Below, piece after piece: positions 36,089-47,339 of a DNA stretch of 64,000 nt (its first letter is position 1; each line of letters opens with the position of its first letter). The position numbers and the translations under genes were made by a program. Origin of the DNA: Takakia lepidozioides (Eukaryota > Streptophyta > Takakiopsida > Takakiales > Takakiaceae); NCBI GenBank assembly GCA_030704615.1, contig CM060732.1:6264001-6328000 (forward strand). Reading direction: 5' to 3'. Under the pieces are notes generated by a model. It saw only the letters and a list, made by a program, of their open reading frames with translations, did no database searches and was not told the DNA's origin.

Positions 36089-39000
36089 CTATGAACACAG
36101 CAGTCCATCCGCGACGTTTTTTTTTTCCGCGACCCCCATGGAGAGGCGAATACATTGTTTGTTGGGACAACATCCCTGCGCAAGCTTCCGCGTAAACCGG
36201 CAAGCGGTAAGCTCTAGGGGGACTCGGGGACATGTAGTATCCTTGGAAACCGAAATGTGTCTGCGTATTCGATGACTGGTGCCGAACTCTGGAAAGCAAT
36301 AAGATGAATGGTGGTAGATGTTATCATCCAGAAATAGACAATGTAAGCAACCATCTGTCGAACGGGAATGACACAAGGAAATGCAACATATTTTGCACGA
36401 CTAGAGCCGAACTTACTCACACTCAAAATCGTCCACGTTGAGATCCTCGTCAGGCGCTTCGGGCTCCTCAAGAAGTCCCTCTATGGATGGGGCAGAAGTA
36501 GTGCCCGACTCAAGCTGATGAAGCTCGCTTGAGAAGAGCTCTGTATCAGCCTCCATGCCGAAGAAGTGCCTTCCGACGCTTTTGCATGCATGAAAAGATG
36601 TCCCTGCAAATCAAAGATGAACGAGAAATCAAAACAGGGCTTCCCTAAGCTCACTGCCCACATTTCAAACATAGTGTTCAGGGGCCCCACCTGTTCCCAT
36701 AGACAAGTCAACCACTCGTCCACCGTGACGGCTGCATGTCTCCAACAAAGTCTGCATGAAAGCTGGGGATTTCTCCCGTGCACCTCTCCAAGGGACACCA
36801 GTCGACCTTTTCGTAGTTCGACCCGAGTCCACGTAATTGAAGATTACATCATCCTCCACTGCAGGCTCGCAGGTGGGGTCAATGTGAGCTGCAAGGTCCC
36901 TCAACTGGAACTCAGCAATACCAGGAGGAAGAGTGTCCTTACGCACCCTCACCAGGGCTTCGAACACCCGAGTCTGTCAATAATCACGAAGAGAGCATGA
37001 GGCAAAAGACACGAACCAACTTTTGACATTTACTGAAGAACCACGAAACTTTAATTCAAAGGAACCAACTCACTTTCTGCCCCGGGAACTCGCCCTTCGT
37101 AAGAGGCAGAGTGTTGATGCATGTCCAAGTTTTGATGACATGAAACCCGGAAGCTTTCATGTAGCTGAAAAGAGTTCTCCGTGCCGACATGTCCTTTGAC
37201 TGCATGAGAAGAAGAGCCCCCGAGTCAGAAAGGAATTTGTTGCTGAATGAGAAAGCCCACTGCCAGTAGTGCCGCGGCGTTGTTGTTAAGGTTTCTCAAA
37301 ACAACTTCATCGAATGGTGTGTCCAGTTTTGGCAGATCGAGGTACCACCCACAGTCTCTGAAGTGCGCCCTGCTCCAGTCTCTAGCAATACCAACCGTGT
37401 ACATTGTCTTGTCATTGGAGGGGTCAGCCCATGAGTAGATGAAGTCTAGGTCATCGCTAAGGTACTTTCCCGGTATGAGGACATGATACATATACCTGAA
37501 TGACACACACACCCAAAATCCAGACAGTCAATCGATCTGATCAGGACACAGATCACACATCACGAAAAGGGTATTGGCATGCAGGTCAGTATCACTGATA
37601 AACTAACGTTTGAAAGCCCGAATCAACCTTGCGTTGACGCAATGTTGATTCGAGTTGAAATGGAAAACACCAAATTTGGAGAACTGCACTTTCAACAAGC
37701 ACCTACGAGAGGGAAAGCCCATTATCCTAAAACATCTCATGCACAACATGGAACCCCAATCAACCTTGCGTTGACGCAAAGAAGATTGGCGGATACACCT
37801 ATGATAATGTAGCATTCAAAAAGACAGTGATTGACAACGGAATTCAACATTGCGTCAACGCAAGGTTGTTTTCATTAACAGAGGAAATGGAAAATAGTGC
37901 TTGAAAACAACCATCCGAAGATCTGCTGGTATGGATATTCAACCTTGCGTTGACGCATTGAATTCCTCTGCTGAAACACCTGTCCATGGTATTTGATAAC
38001 CTTAACTTTCCTACAATTGTATGGAAATCGGGGTATTTTTGCGGGACATTTTTAGCAATCCATACCGTCAAACAACGTTGCGTCAACGCAAGGCTGTTTG
38101 TTGGTACAGTGTAAGCTCTAAACAGCATTTCAAACAGACTCCAAACAGACTTTAAGTTCATCCTGGCAGAATTGGAACTGGAAACCACCAAAAAAACAGC
38201 CCAAGAACACAGGAAAACCTACATAGCCTGGCCCTTCATCAATCTTGCGTTGACGCAAGGTTGATTTGCCTGTCAGTTTTGGCCCTTTCACATGCAGAAA
38301 AACGACATCATTGGATACCCCAGGTACATGTGTGAAACCAAAACAACGGGATACAAGCTTGCGTTAACGCAATGTTGCTTGGCTGCACGTCCAGAGCCTT
38401 CAGAGCTCCCTCAAAACCTCCAAATTTGCAGTTCTACATGGAAAAAATGACACAAGAATACACAAGCATACACTTCAAGTACCAGATTTGTTTCTTGGAG
38501 GTCAAACCTGTACAACACTCGTTTCATTGCTTACTCGCTGTTGTACTAGTTTTTGAATTCGTAGGACCTGGAGATTCTTTTGTCTCTCTCGAACTCCTTG
38601 AAGAAACAGTTGTTCCAGACAACGAGCTTCCATCTCTTGATATAGGCCTCCAGTGTGATCTGGGGACAAGCCATCTAGATTTTGTAGTCTGCCATTGACT
38701 CCCCAAGTGCAGCCACCGCTCATTTTTCCAACTGTAGCAACAAAGATCATAAGAATTGTGGAGAGAGCACGGAGCAGCACAAGCATTTGAAAATGATTTG
38801 TGGAAATCTTACCTGGCTCCAGAAGGTTGCTTTGTGTAGCCACTGGTCGAATGTGTGGTCGCTAACAACTTTTATTGTTTGTGTCTTCGAGTCCTTCTCA
38901 GGAGATGGGAACATGTTGGTGTCTCTCACAAGTGGATCGGAATTCCAGATCTCCAACCACCTGATTTTGGTTGCATTGTCCACCATTGAAATGGAAAGGC

Positions 39001-40215
39001 AATGCAGTTTCTCTTGGGTCATCTCTGGCTTGGAGCTATACTTGTCATAATGTGCTTTCACCTATTCCAGAAATTCCGTGCCAAGACTTGGATCTGCTAT
39101 GCGGATTTGTTTGTCGAACGCACTCATGAGGTTCTTCCTTTGATTGTTCATCTCGAATTTCATAATGTCCTCAAGCCTAGTTGCAGACCTCTGCTCTTCT
39201 GTGTGGGAAGCATAGTACTATGCTTTCGCCTTCAAACCAGTTTCTGCTATTTCTTGCTACATACATTACAGGGAGAAAGAATCAAACACTGCCGTTTATT
39301 GATAAAATTTGCAGTAACAACAATCAAACAGATGTCAAGAAGCTTACCGTGTACATGTAGTCAAGAAAAGCCTCCTTTGTCAGGCTGTACCATGTGCTTG
39401 TCTTCTTTTCAACACACCTCTTCATCTGTTGAGGACTGAGCACGTTCGTGAATGACTCCAGTGGCATCCGCCCTATCTTCTGGATACGGAATAGAGTGTG
39501 GCAGAGATTTGTCGTCACATGGGAGGTTTCATTGGACCTGGAAAAACCTTCAACTCATAAGATGATTTCTAATTGTGCAAACGCAGATCGGAACGGGAAC
39601 AATGTTGGTAACTTACTTGTTTATGTCGTGCATGGCTGTCAAGAGCTGCGTGACACGTCCTTTGTGGTCGACTACCATGGAAACCACGCTCCAGTGCCAT
39701 TCGATCTCGTCCGAGTGCAAGCTTGAAATGTAATCCATCCAGGCAAGCAGTCTATGGTTTCCATCCCAGACAAAAAACATCTTTCCCATAAACGTTTTTG
39801 TGGAGGCTTTTTTGGACAGCTTGAACTCAAACTCCCTGTTTACATCCCGCCAGCATGCATCCCAACTTTGCTCTATGTCCTCTCTTACAAGACACTCCTC
39901 ACCTTTCGTGTTCATAGTGGATACATAGAGCACTGCAGATCCCTTGACATAGCCGTGAACAAAATCGTTCTTCAACTTCGTGATGTCGTTCCTCAATGCG
40001 GGTCAAACCGCGGGCATGGAGATCATCCTGCATAGTGGGATAACCAGGTTTCCGCCGGGAACCTCCATCGACAGAATCACCTTCGAGGAGTTCTCTTTAT
40101 GCCCACCCATAACCTCCTCGGCCTTGTCTTCATAGTGTCCCTCAAATGACTCTTCCTCACCATCACCTTCTACCACTGCCGCATCTCCCCCCACGGATTT
40201 CCGTTTTCTTTTCCT
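36089..40215 (-). pseudogene. ParB-like / N4-N6 DNA methyltransferase gene, copy A (relic)
   Basis: Minus-strand exons inferred by comparison with copy B (58991-63754): 39617-40215, 39348-39537, 38813-39256, 38508-38731, 37074-37495, 36691-36973, 36417-36603, 36089-36260. The first holds a ParB-like domain with FVWDGNHRLLAW. The last ones hold a methyltransferase core: GVPWRGAREKSPAFMQ, VVDLSMGTG joined across an intron to TSFHAC and GRHFFGMEADTELF, the layout of the N6/N4 DNA methylase family. Splice sites and phases are kept, but in-frame stops occur at 40003 (TGA), 39218, 39062, 38675 and 38546 (TAG), 38720 (TGA) and 38531 (TAA). A deletion within 37074-37495 has removed the linker and the substrate-motif region seen in copy B. 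Function is inferred from motifs only. Confidence 0.7.
37621..38381. repeat. Array of seven palindromes in a copy A intron
   Basis: Seven imperfect palindromes built on CCTTGCGTTGACGCAAGG occur at about 37621, 37758, 37841, 37937, 38070, 38238 and 38356, each 26-30 bp with extended TCAA/TTGA arms, spaced 83-168 bp. The DNA between them is not repeated. They lie in the intron between exons 38508-38731 and 37074-37495. Confidence 0.9.
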
Positions 40216-40327
40216 CTGCAGATAATGAATATCCTTGTGAGTGACAGATTGAGCTCCCATGGATCAACCTCGCAAGGTTGATTGATGGGGATGTAGCTTA
40301 GTACCGCAACGGTCCATTGAACCCACT

Positions 40328-40822
40328 AAATGCTTTGCGTTGACGCAGGGTTCTTTTGGGGGCTTCAGATAATCGACTTTCCCTACTTTGCGGTTCCTGG
40401 TGCGAGACTTCGGATGCTGGGAGTGGCATCAAAATCAGCCTCGCGTCAACGCAAGGTTGATTCGAGTGCTGAATCTGCTTCATGTCACCTTCATAAACAT
40501 ACACTTTGGAGGTCGACATCAACCTTGTGTTGACGCAAGGTTGATGTCGAGCTCTCAGATTGGTGTTCAACAAACAACAAAATCAGATGGAAAAGCACAT
40601 TGCAACTTATGGTTTCTTCTTGGCACTTTTTGATGCACCGGGAGCATTCAACAGTTCCATGGCTGCCAGGCGTTTAGGGTTGGTGGGAATGAACAAAAAA
40701 GGCACACGAATCAACCTCGCGTCAACGCAAGGTTGATTCGAGTGCAGCATCTACACTCGTTTCATGCCCATAACATACACTTTGGAGGTCAACATCAACC
40801 TTGCGTTGACGCAAGGTTGATG
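40328..40822. repeat. Five further palindromes upstream of the ParB-like exon
   Basis: Sites of the same family lie at about 40328, 40434, 40514, 40707 and 40792. The last four form two pairs inside a tandem duplication of about 275 bp (40434-40690 and 40707-40960). The sites at 40514 and 40707 are near-perfect over 34-36 bp. Confidence 0.85.
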
Positions 40823-40835
40823 CCGACCTCTCTGA

Positions 40836-41336
40836 TTAGCATGGAACAGACAAAAACAAAAAAGGGAAAAAGAGGGTTGATAGTCCCTCCGGTTTCTTCT
40901 TTACACTCGATGATGCTCCTGAGGCATTTAACTTTTCCATGAGGTCTGGAGGCAGCATGCTTCCAAGGAGGTCCTGGTGGTGCGAAACAACGGCAGACGA
41001 CATTGTTTTTGTGTCCATCTCTCCTCCCTACTCTCTCAAGACCTGGTTCTCCACTCGCAGTGCTTCCTCCCGAGCCCAGCTGACTTCCTTGTCCTCCCCC
41101 CCTTCTATTGGAGGTTGCTCTTTGGTCGCCTCCGGGATCACTTCAAGACCTTCCTCTCCAAACAGTGGTTGCAGAATCGGGTTTTGGCGTTCGTCCTCAT
41201 CTCCGCCGGAGGTTTCTTCTCCCATTCTAAGTTCCCGTCTCACCTTCCTCATCCTCTCCTTAGCGCGTACCCTTTGCTTGTTTGATGTGAAGTAAAGTGT
41301 TCTTCGACGTTTTCTTCTCCCTCGGGATGTGGTCAC
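40836..41336 (-). pseudogene. Possible 5' exon of the copy A gene: basic, charged N-terminus
   Basis: Two minus-strand frames in the same phase are separated only by a TAG (41028-41030). The first (MTTSRGRRKRRRTLYF, then RVRAKERMRKVRRELR) is highly basic and then acidic. The second includes LLGSMLPPDLMEKLNASGAS and KKKPEG. It lies upstream of, and in the same orientation as, the ParB-like exon, so it may encode the N-terminus of the same protein, but no donor is certain. A partial duplicate of the LNA-GAS-KKKP segment occurs at 40610-40690. Confidence 0.4.
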
Positions 41337-41339
41337 CGT

Positions 41340-42027
41340 CTCTACAGAATCCAGGGTTGCAAGGACAATAAGGAGAAGAAGGAAAAAAGGGGGCTACGGT
41401 GGGTTCACCGCAAGACCTTCCACGCCAAGATGATCGCTCGGAACGACCTGTGCGCCACAAGCTCATTCCACATGCATGGCGAACACGTGTCCATCTAACC
41501 GTTATGAATATCTCCGGAAATCATATTTTTCTCATCCACCGAAATTCGTTCGGGTCCACCTCTCATCCGAAAAATTTCATTGTTGAGTAATAGCTTTTGG
41601 GATATTTCAGAGGAATGTGAAGTATGTACAGTTGTATAGCGGTGCAGGTGCCGTTAAAATTGAATGGAAATGGGCATCTCATCTGGAATCTCTGACATGA
41701 CAGGCAAATGGCGGCTCTGTCAGTCAATCTTGCTGAGTTGGTTGTCCAATGCACTGGTGGGGCACCTGTGAGAAAATAGTTGGATTCTTTGATTAGGGCT
41801 GACATTATCCACTCCGCATTTGGGCACTCTGCGACCATCCACTTGGTTCGCATGGGGACACATTTCTATGATGTGCCGAACCGCATTAGGAGACCTGCAT
41901 GCGGGAGCGACACCTGCAATTGTGTGTAAGGACGTCTTCTATACAGCCAAAAAACTCCGCTCTAGTACAATCTGCAATCAGAAGCAACGTCGGACTCTGA
42001 ACTGTGCGTTTTGAAGCAACATTGACA
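41340..42027. promoter_or_regulatory. Intergenic region between divergent element genes
   Basis: About 700 bp separate the first minus-strand frame of the methyltransferase side from the MULE start codon at 42028. No repeat or conserved motif stands out. Its position implies a shared or bidirectional promoter, which is inference only. Confidence 0.3.
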
Positions 42028-45000
42028 ATGGCCTCCCAGCCCATGGGCTCCCTTGACGCGGACTTCTTCAGTGAGGACCACCCTGTCCCCTTTTCTTACG
42101 AGGTGGAAGATGACGGTTTTGCGGTGGTGCATGAACACGTGCTCGCAACGCAGTTTCGGTTGGAAAATAGAACTCTATTCCTTGAAAGGGAAGTGTACGA
42201 TGCCAATGGAAAACTGCTCAGTACGCGTTCCAGAAACCTTCGCATACTGCACCAACCACACAATGGAGAGTGACTCCAGGCAGATACAGGGTGCTCAGTG
42301 CTCCTCGGAGACAGTCTGCAGGATCGTTCGTTACTCCTGGCATGGCAGCATCAGTGGCCCAGGAGAAAACACCCATGGTTGTCAAGAAGGAGTCAAGTAC
42401 CGTTAACACTGTAGTTGAGCTTTCGGACTCATCGTCCGATGACGCCTGTGAAATACCGCCCGTGGATCAGCCATGTCCACATCAGGAAGCAGATGTGGAG
42501 GAGATCACCAGTGTCATTCCTAAACTGAAAGCCATGGGTGGGATGGCAGGATTCAAGAGTGAGTTGAGGGGGATTGACTGGAGCACTTTCAATGTTCAGA
42601 GGGTGGCATTCTTGCCGGAATCTTTTGATGGTAATATTGTTTTCGAGCTGCCTCCTCCTGGTCGTGTGGGGGGCATTTCCAGTCTCATGGAAGGAATGGA
42701 CAAAAAGCACGATGGGCACCCTTGGTGCCGCACAAAAACCTCCAATATTCACAACCACGACAACCTCATATTCAGGCGAACAGTCTGTAATGGGCACCTG
42801 AAATGCGAGAACATGAAATGCAGACACTTCGCATTGTCGAGTGTGCAAAACCAAAGCGAATGGGATGGTGTCAGTGAGAATCCATTCAAGCCTAGTGTGA
42901 CACCACCATACAGTAACACTTTTGTGTGCAAGTTCTGTAGGGTACCACCTTGCTGCCTTACAATGTGTGGCGCCAGAATGTACTATGTGGTGCATCGATT
43001 CAAAACCCTGAATAGAGCCTGTGTCCATTTCGGTTTTCACAACCACCCTGTGTCCAAGGGGGATTACAGGGAGAGCGTTGAGACAGTCTCGCGTCTGATA
43101 AGGCAAGAGTTGGATACCAATCCAACTAGAACCACATCTGCAATTGCCATGGGGGCGAGCAAGTCTTTTCTGGAAAGCCGTATTCTGTGTGCATCGGATT
43201 CGGTTGGAGGAAAACTGGAGGGACCAGCTTTGGACACTGTTATGGACCATTTCTCGACTTTGACTTCTCCAAACATTAGGAATCAGGTGAACGCTTTAAG
43301 AATGGGCTCTGGGAGCCAAGGTTATATGGACAATATTATGGATTTGAAGAAAATGAGCATGTCACAGCAGCTCATGTGGGAAGCTCTCATTCGTGTTATG
43401 GCCTCCAATGGTCTCCCATCTCTTAATTTTGTTGGTTTCATGGCCAACAATGCTCAAGCTAACTTCAACGTTGTCCGCATTGTATTTGAGACCGGAGATC
43501 CAAAAGTGCCAATGCTTGGAAGAGAACGTACGTGTCTTTTCCATTGGACACAATCCCTGGACAAACACACAAAGGCAGACATCAAGCCAGATATGTAGAG
43601 TATGCATCGTCAACTGTGCAAACAGTACAAAGACGCCAAAACTATGGGGGAAGCGAATACATTGTTCCAGACAATTCGTGCCTGGTGGTTCTCATCTGGA
43701 GCGGCATCGGAGGACAGTATGAGGGCACTGGAAGACTGGTTCGTATTTTGGCACTTCCGTTACCGACAGTGGGGAGCGGCCATGACAACGGTGAGCGGTT
43801 TGCATTCACCTTCCTTTGGGTGCTTCGGATATATCTTTCAGGGTCCCATCCTAATATCGGCTTTGTGTTTTTTTGCCTTGCAGCATATGTCCATTGAGGA
43901 GATGGCGGACATGCCGTCTTGCAATCTAGCGGAGATAGTGCACAATGCGTGGTTGCAGCAATCCGGCAAAAAAAAATAAAAATTGTATGCGGCTACGGCC
44001 GATGACCTTATCTGTGCTCTGCAGCAGCAAACCAGATACAGGTCATTCTTGAGGGGTGGCCTTGGAGGCAAAGGCCCAGACAGGAGCGAGTTGATGTTGC
44101 GGGCAGCCAGAAGATCGGGGGATCCCAGCAAAATAGCGCGGGCAGTGAGCATATGTGCAGATGGCACCCCCTCTCGTGGGAAGAGTTCCCCATCTGGAAG
44201 GCAAAGAGAGATTCGGGTCTTGCAAACGGAAATTGGATACCCCTCCCGGATCGGATGCAGATTCCCATAGGGCGGACCGGGTCAACTTCTCGACACCACG
44301 TGTTCCCTTGGATCAGAGATGGAATTGCGGAACATCCACAGGTGAGGGCCATTCTGCCCCAGACCGGACCCCTGCATCAAGCACTGTCACTGCAATGGTT
44401 GAAGACCAGAACGTGGTACCGCATGTAATAGAGTCCATGTGCTTGGACAAGGTTTGGCATATAGAACGCACAAGTGCTGGATCGCGTGTGAAATGCGCGG
44501 CGATCAGGGCCACCAATCATGAAAAATGTACATCATTAATATCCAGAGGGAAAGAACGCACTGCAGCTCATACATTCACTGGTTTGTTTCTCCCTTACGG
44601 CCAAGGAGAGGCAAAGAACCACAAGTTCTGGTTTTGCACTGACGATTGCGGGAGATATGTGCGTGGGACAGTGAGACCCTCCGTGGTGAGGAAACCTACT
44701 CCACCAACCGTGTGGCCTGTGAAGATGGGCACAGGTCTCACTCACCAAGAGATCGCAATGCTGGAAGAGGCGGGTTTCTCCCTAGCCAGACATTCCATTA
44801 CACGTGAAGGTGCTTCAAGTACAAGCGGTTCACGGGTACCTCCGCCTGACGCTCAGTTGTGGCCAACCAGACGGAATGGGAAGCTGGTTCGACGATTCCC
44901 TCCAACCGCAGAACACTATGGCAAAATCGAGTCCGCGAGAATGCTTCACGCTCGTGTTGCGGGAACAATGGAAGTGCTTGATCCAGGGTATGGTCGGGTC

Positions 45001-45267
45001 TTCACCATGATCTCATCCGCATCTCCGCTGCAGGACAAGACGTACAACATCACTGTTTCCAATTTTCCCAATTGTACCTGTCCTGATTTTGTTGGTATGC
45101 TTTCAAGTAGTTTGGGAAAGAGAGGGAAGTTCATACCGTGCAAACACCTTTACTTCGTCTTCTTGAGAAGGATGGTTTGTGATCCAAAGCGGGACTTCTT
45201 CATTCACCAAGCCACTATGAGTTTCAACGAAGTCAACATACTTCTACAGCGGCATACAAGCCCATAG
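42028..45267 (+). pseudogene. MULE-type transposase with SWIM zinc finger (interrupted)
   Basis: The frame opens at ATG 42028 (MASQPMGSLDADFF), shifts near 42270, then runs to 43598. The N-terminal part has an acidic stretch (VELSDSSSDD) and a Cys/His-rich region (CENMKCRHF, FVCKFCRVPPCC, RACVHFGFHNHPV) like the DNA-binding modules of MULE/FAR1 proteins. The catalytic-type core includes GFMANNAQANFNVV and RTCLFHWTQSLDKHTK. Same-frame TAG (43596) and TAA (43977) stops interrupt it; an intron with GT-AG ends at about 43792-43883 would restore continuity between them. The final frame (44155-45267) ends with CTCPDF...FIPCKHLYFV, a SWIM zinc finger. I assign MULE by this architecture; the acidic triad cannot be placed with certainty. 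Confidence 0.7.
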
Positions 45268-45467
45268 AAAGCATGCACTTGACACTCCGAAATCTGTGTT
45301 TTCCTTGACTACAACTTGTAATGGAATGATTGTTCAAGTCCAGTGTCTCTCAATGTATGTCGTCTAACATCTTTGCTATGCGTGGGTCAATGCATTTGTC
45401 GCATTGGTTTGTCATTTTGTTTTCATTAGCAAGCACAAGAAACTACCTTCAGATAGACAGATGATCA

Positions 45468-45663
45468 AATCAACCTCGTGTTAACACGAGGTTTACTTGG
45501 AGTTTTCCAAATCCCCCTTGTGCCGACACAAGGTTGATTTTAGTTCTAAGAAAACAACATTGTGTCAACACAAGGTTGATTTTAGTTCCAGGAAAACAAC
45601 CTCGTGTTAACACAACATTCATTTCAGTTCTAGGAAATGAAGCTCTTGTTAACAGAAGGTTGA
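45468..45663. repeat. Palindrome cluster beside the right end of the element
   Basis: Five relatives of the copy A palindrome lie downstream of the transposase at about 45468, 45514, 45554, 45594 and 45641. They are C-to-T/G-to-A shifted versions, e.g. CCTCGTGTTAACACGAGG, CTTGTGTCAACACAAGG. Spacing is about 40 bp, tighter than in the introns. Confidence 0.8.
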
Positions 45664-46560
45664 ACTCCAGGAAAGCCCGAAACCCTTCATCCGTTTCACC
45701 TTCATGTGGTGAAATCAGCAGTTGGGGACCCCACGGTTATAGGCCCACCTTCTTTGTGCTGATGTGGCATGACTTGGACCAGGCTCACGCCACGTCAGCA
45801 TCAGCACCACATCAGCTGCGTGAGCGTAGGCTCACGCCACATCATCGTTGTGTGAGCGTACGCTCACACGCTCACGCGCCAGGCTCATGCAGTAGCGTCG
45901 TTGCTTTCACAGTAACCGCGCCATGGAGGCTGAGAAATGGGACACCGCCCAATGGAAGGGGGAGAAGAGTATACCACACCCGTCAGTGTACAATAGCTTT
46001 AGGTAAATTGTTGATAAATTTGAATTGGTAAATAATTCATATGATTTATTTAGACATTTTTAATCAAATAAGTTAAAGTAAAAGATAAATTCAAAGTCAC
46101 CTACCATATGCATCTTTCAAAACTCTTACGTCACAAGAATCATCGGCATGCATCTTAGACATGTCGGGTGTACTGCACAAGACATCAAGATGTAAACTCC
46201 AAACTGTTGATTCACAGGGCAGAAGATTAGGTGGTGGCTAGGGAATTGCAAAAAGTATGTTGCACTACATCCAGTGAAGCACACCACTCCTGGCAACCTT
46301 GCCCTGTTCAACTGTCAACTGCCAACAATTTAGGCACAAATATCACTGGAGACCAGCACAGTTATATTAGATCAAAACCAAATACTTGGCAAACAGTTAC
46401 AGAAGACTGATACCAACCTATGTAGACAATAAGTCATAACTACCAATAATCCATCAATGACCACTTGCTCTTTGAAATGGAAAATGCAAGATCCATGTCA
46501 CATATATCAGAGCTATTAATACCACAGCTCAAACCAAGTGAGAACCTAGTCTGCCCACGA
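45664..46560. other. Right element end and AT-rich flank; no gene recognised
   Basis: From 45770 to 45890 GGCTCACGCCACGTCAGC-type words and the palindrome GTGTGAGCGTACGCTCACAC mark the element end. Beyond it the DNA is AT-rich with no coding signal up to 46560. Confidence 0.5.
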
Positions 46561-46564
46561 GGCA

Positions 46565-47310
46565 AGGGGAACAATGTTCCACTTCGTTGAGATCAGCTCT
46601 TGCGTCACCACGTACTCAAGATCCATATAACCTGCTCACAACAAAGAATGCCAAGGAGCAGGGGATGCAAGGCAGCGGGTGGAGTGACAGAAATAGATTG
46701 GCATCCTCTTCTAGAAACACCATTGTGCAGGCCGGGGTATAGTACTTTGACGTTTGCCACAAGATCCTACTTGGGGTGCCTCGGACATCTGTGGTGACAG
46801 GCTCAAAGATGGAAGCCTTGTTTGGTGCAGCATGTGCCAAACCAAAGTCAGCAACGTCCTGTCGGCCTCACTGTCAAACCCACAGACAGAAAGATATGAT
46901 AGAGAAAATAAGCTTGCCCCAGTCACAAAGTAAGTGGCAGTATAAAAGAGCCCACCTAACAGCAGACAGTAGCCCTCACGAGTGAAGCCTCCTTCATACA
47001 CCAAAGCTCCAGTCAGCATTGTCTTCCTCAAGGGGACACCACTGGTCTAGAACCAAGAAACTGGCTTGCCACATAGCCTCAACACAACAGATAAGCTACT
47101 GCTTGAAGAATTCAGCTGATTACAAGTGCAAATTATGTACCCTAAATAGTAAGGATGTAAATTGTTTCATCTACCTTTTGATTGGTCTGTCCTGGTCGGG
47201 CTCGAACTCGCTGGGAACGAATCTGAATATCACCCCGCTTCCAGTAGCTAACCAGGGAAATGTGGTGAGGCTCACCATCAGTAAGAAAAGCTACCCATCA
47301 AGACATGATA
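46565..47310 (-). pseudogene. Receptor-like protein kinase remnant
   Basis: The minus strand reads DVADFGLAHAAPNKASIF then VTTDVRGTP (46745-46865), the activation-loop DFG region. A GT-AG junction joins it to SYMDLEYVVTQELISTK near 46575-46620, the position of the GYxDPEY motif. A more upstream block (PHHISLVSYWKRG, ~47240-47290) resembles the HHxNLVxLxGY region. The catalytic HRD loop and N-lobe are not recognisable and intervening frames are broken, so this looks like a decayed plant RLK-type kinase. Confidence 0.5.
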
Positions 47311-47339
47311 GGCAGGACTCCTCAAACCCAACATTTAAT

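Larger units (their letters stand above)
35570..45890. mobile_element. Probable 10.3-kb TIR element with MULE transposase and ParB-methyltransferase relic
   Basis: The left end GCGTGAGCCTGGTCGCGTGA and the reverse complement of the right end GCATGAGCCTGGCGCGTGAG agree over about 29 bp with three mismatches and one indel. Internally, both ends have a further short palindrome (GTGAGCCTGGCTAGGCTCAC at left, GTGTGAGCGTACGCTCACAC at right). Between them lie a plus-strand MULE-type transposase and a divergent ParB-methyltransferase gene, sharing a ~700-bp intergenic region. Species-specific palindromes occur in two introns of the methyltransferase gene and beside the right end. I found no target-site duplication, so the exact limits are uncertain. 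Both genes carry stops, so the copy is not autonomous. Confidence 0.5.

Noticed and set aside
37621-38381. CRISPR-like array
   Set aside because: The repeats are palindromes with variable spacing (83-168 bp), lie in a spliced eukaryotic intron, and have no Cas genes.
42429-43250. 273-codon minus-strand frame
   Set aside because: It is antisense to the transposase coding frame, which has recognisable Cys/His and core motifs; this is its shadow.
37074-45267. Reassigned stop codons in the element genes
   Set aside because: DEK1 and RRP42 in the same window both end in TAG at the expected family C-terminus, so the standard code applies; pseudogene decay is simpler.
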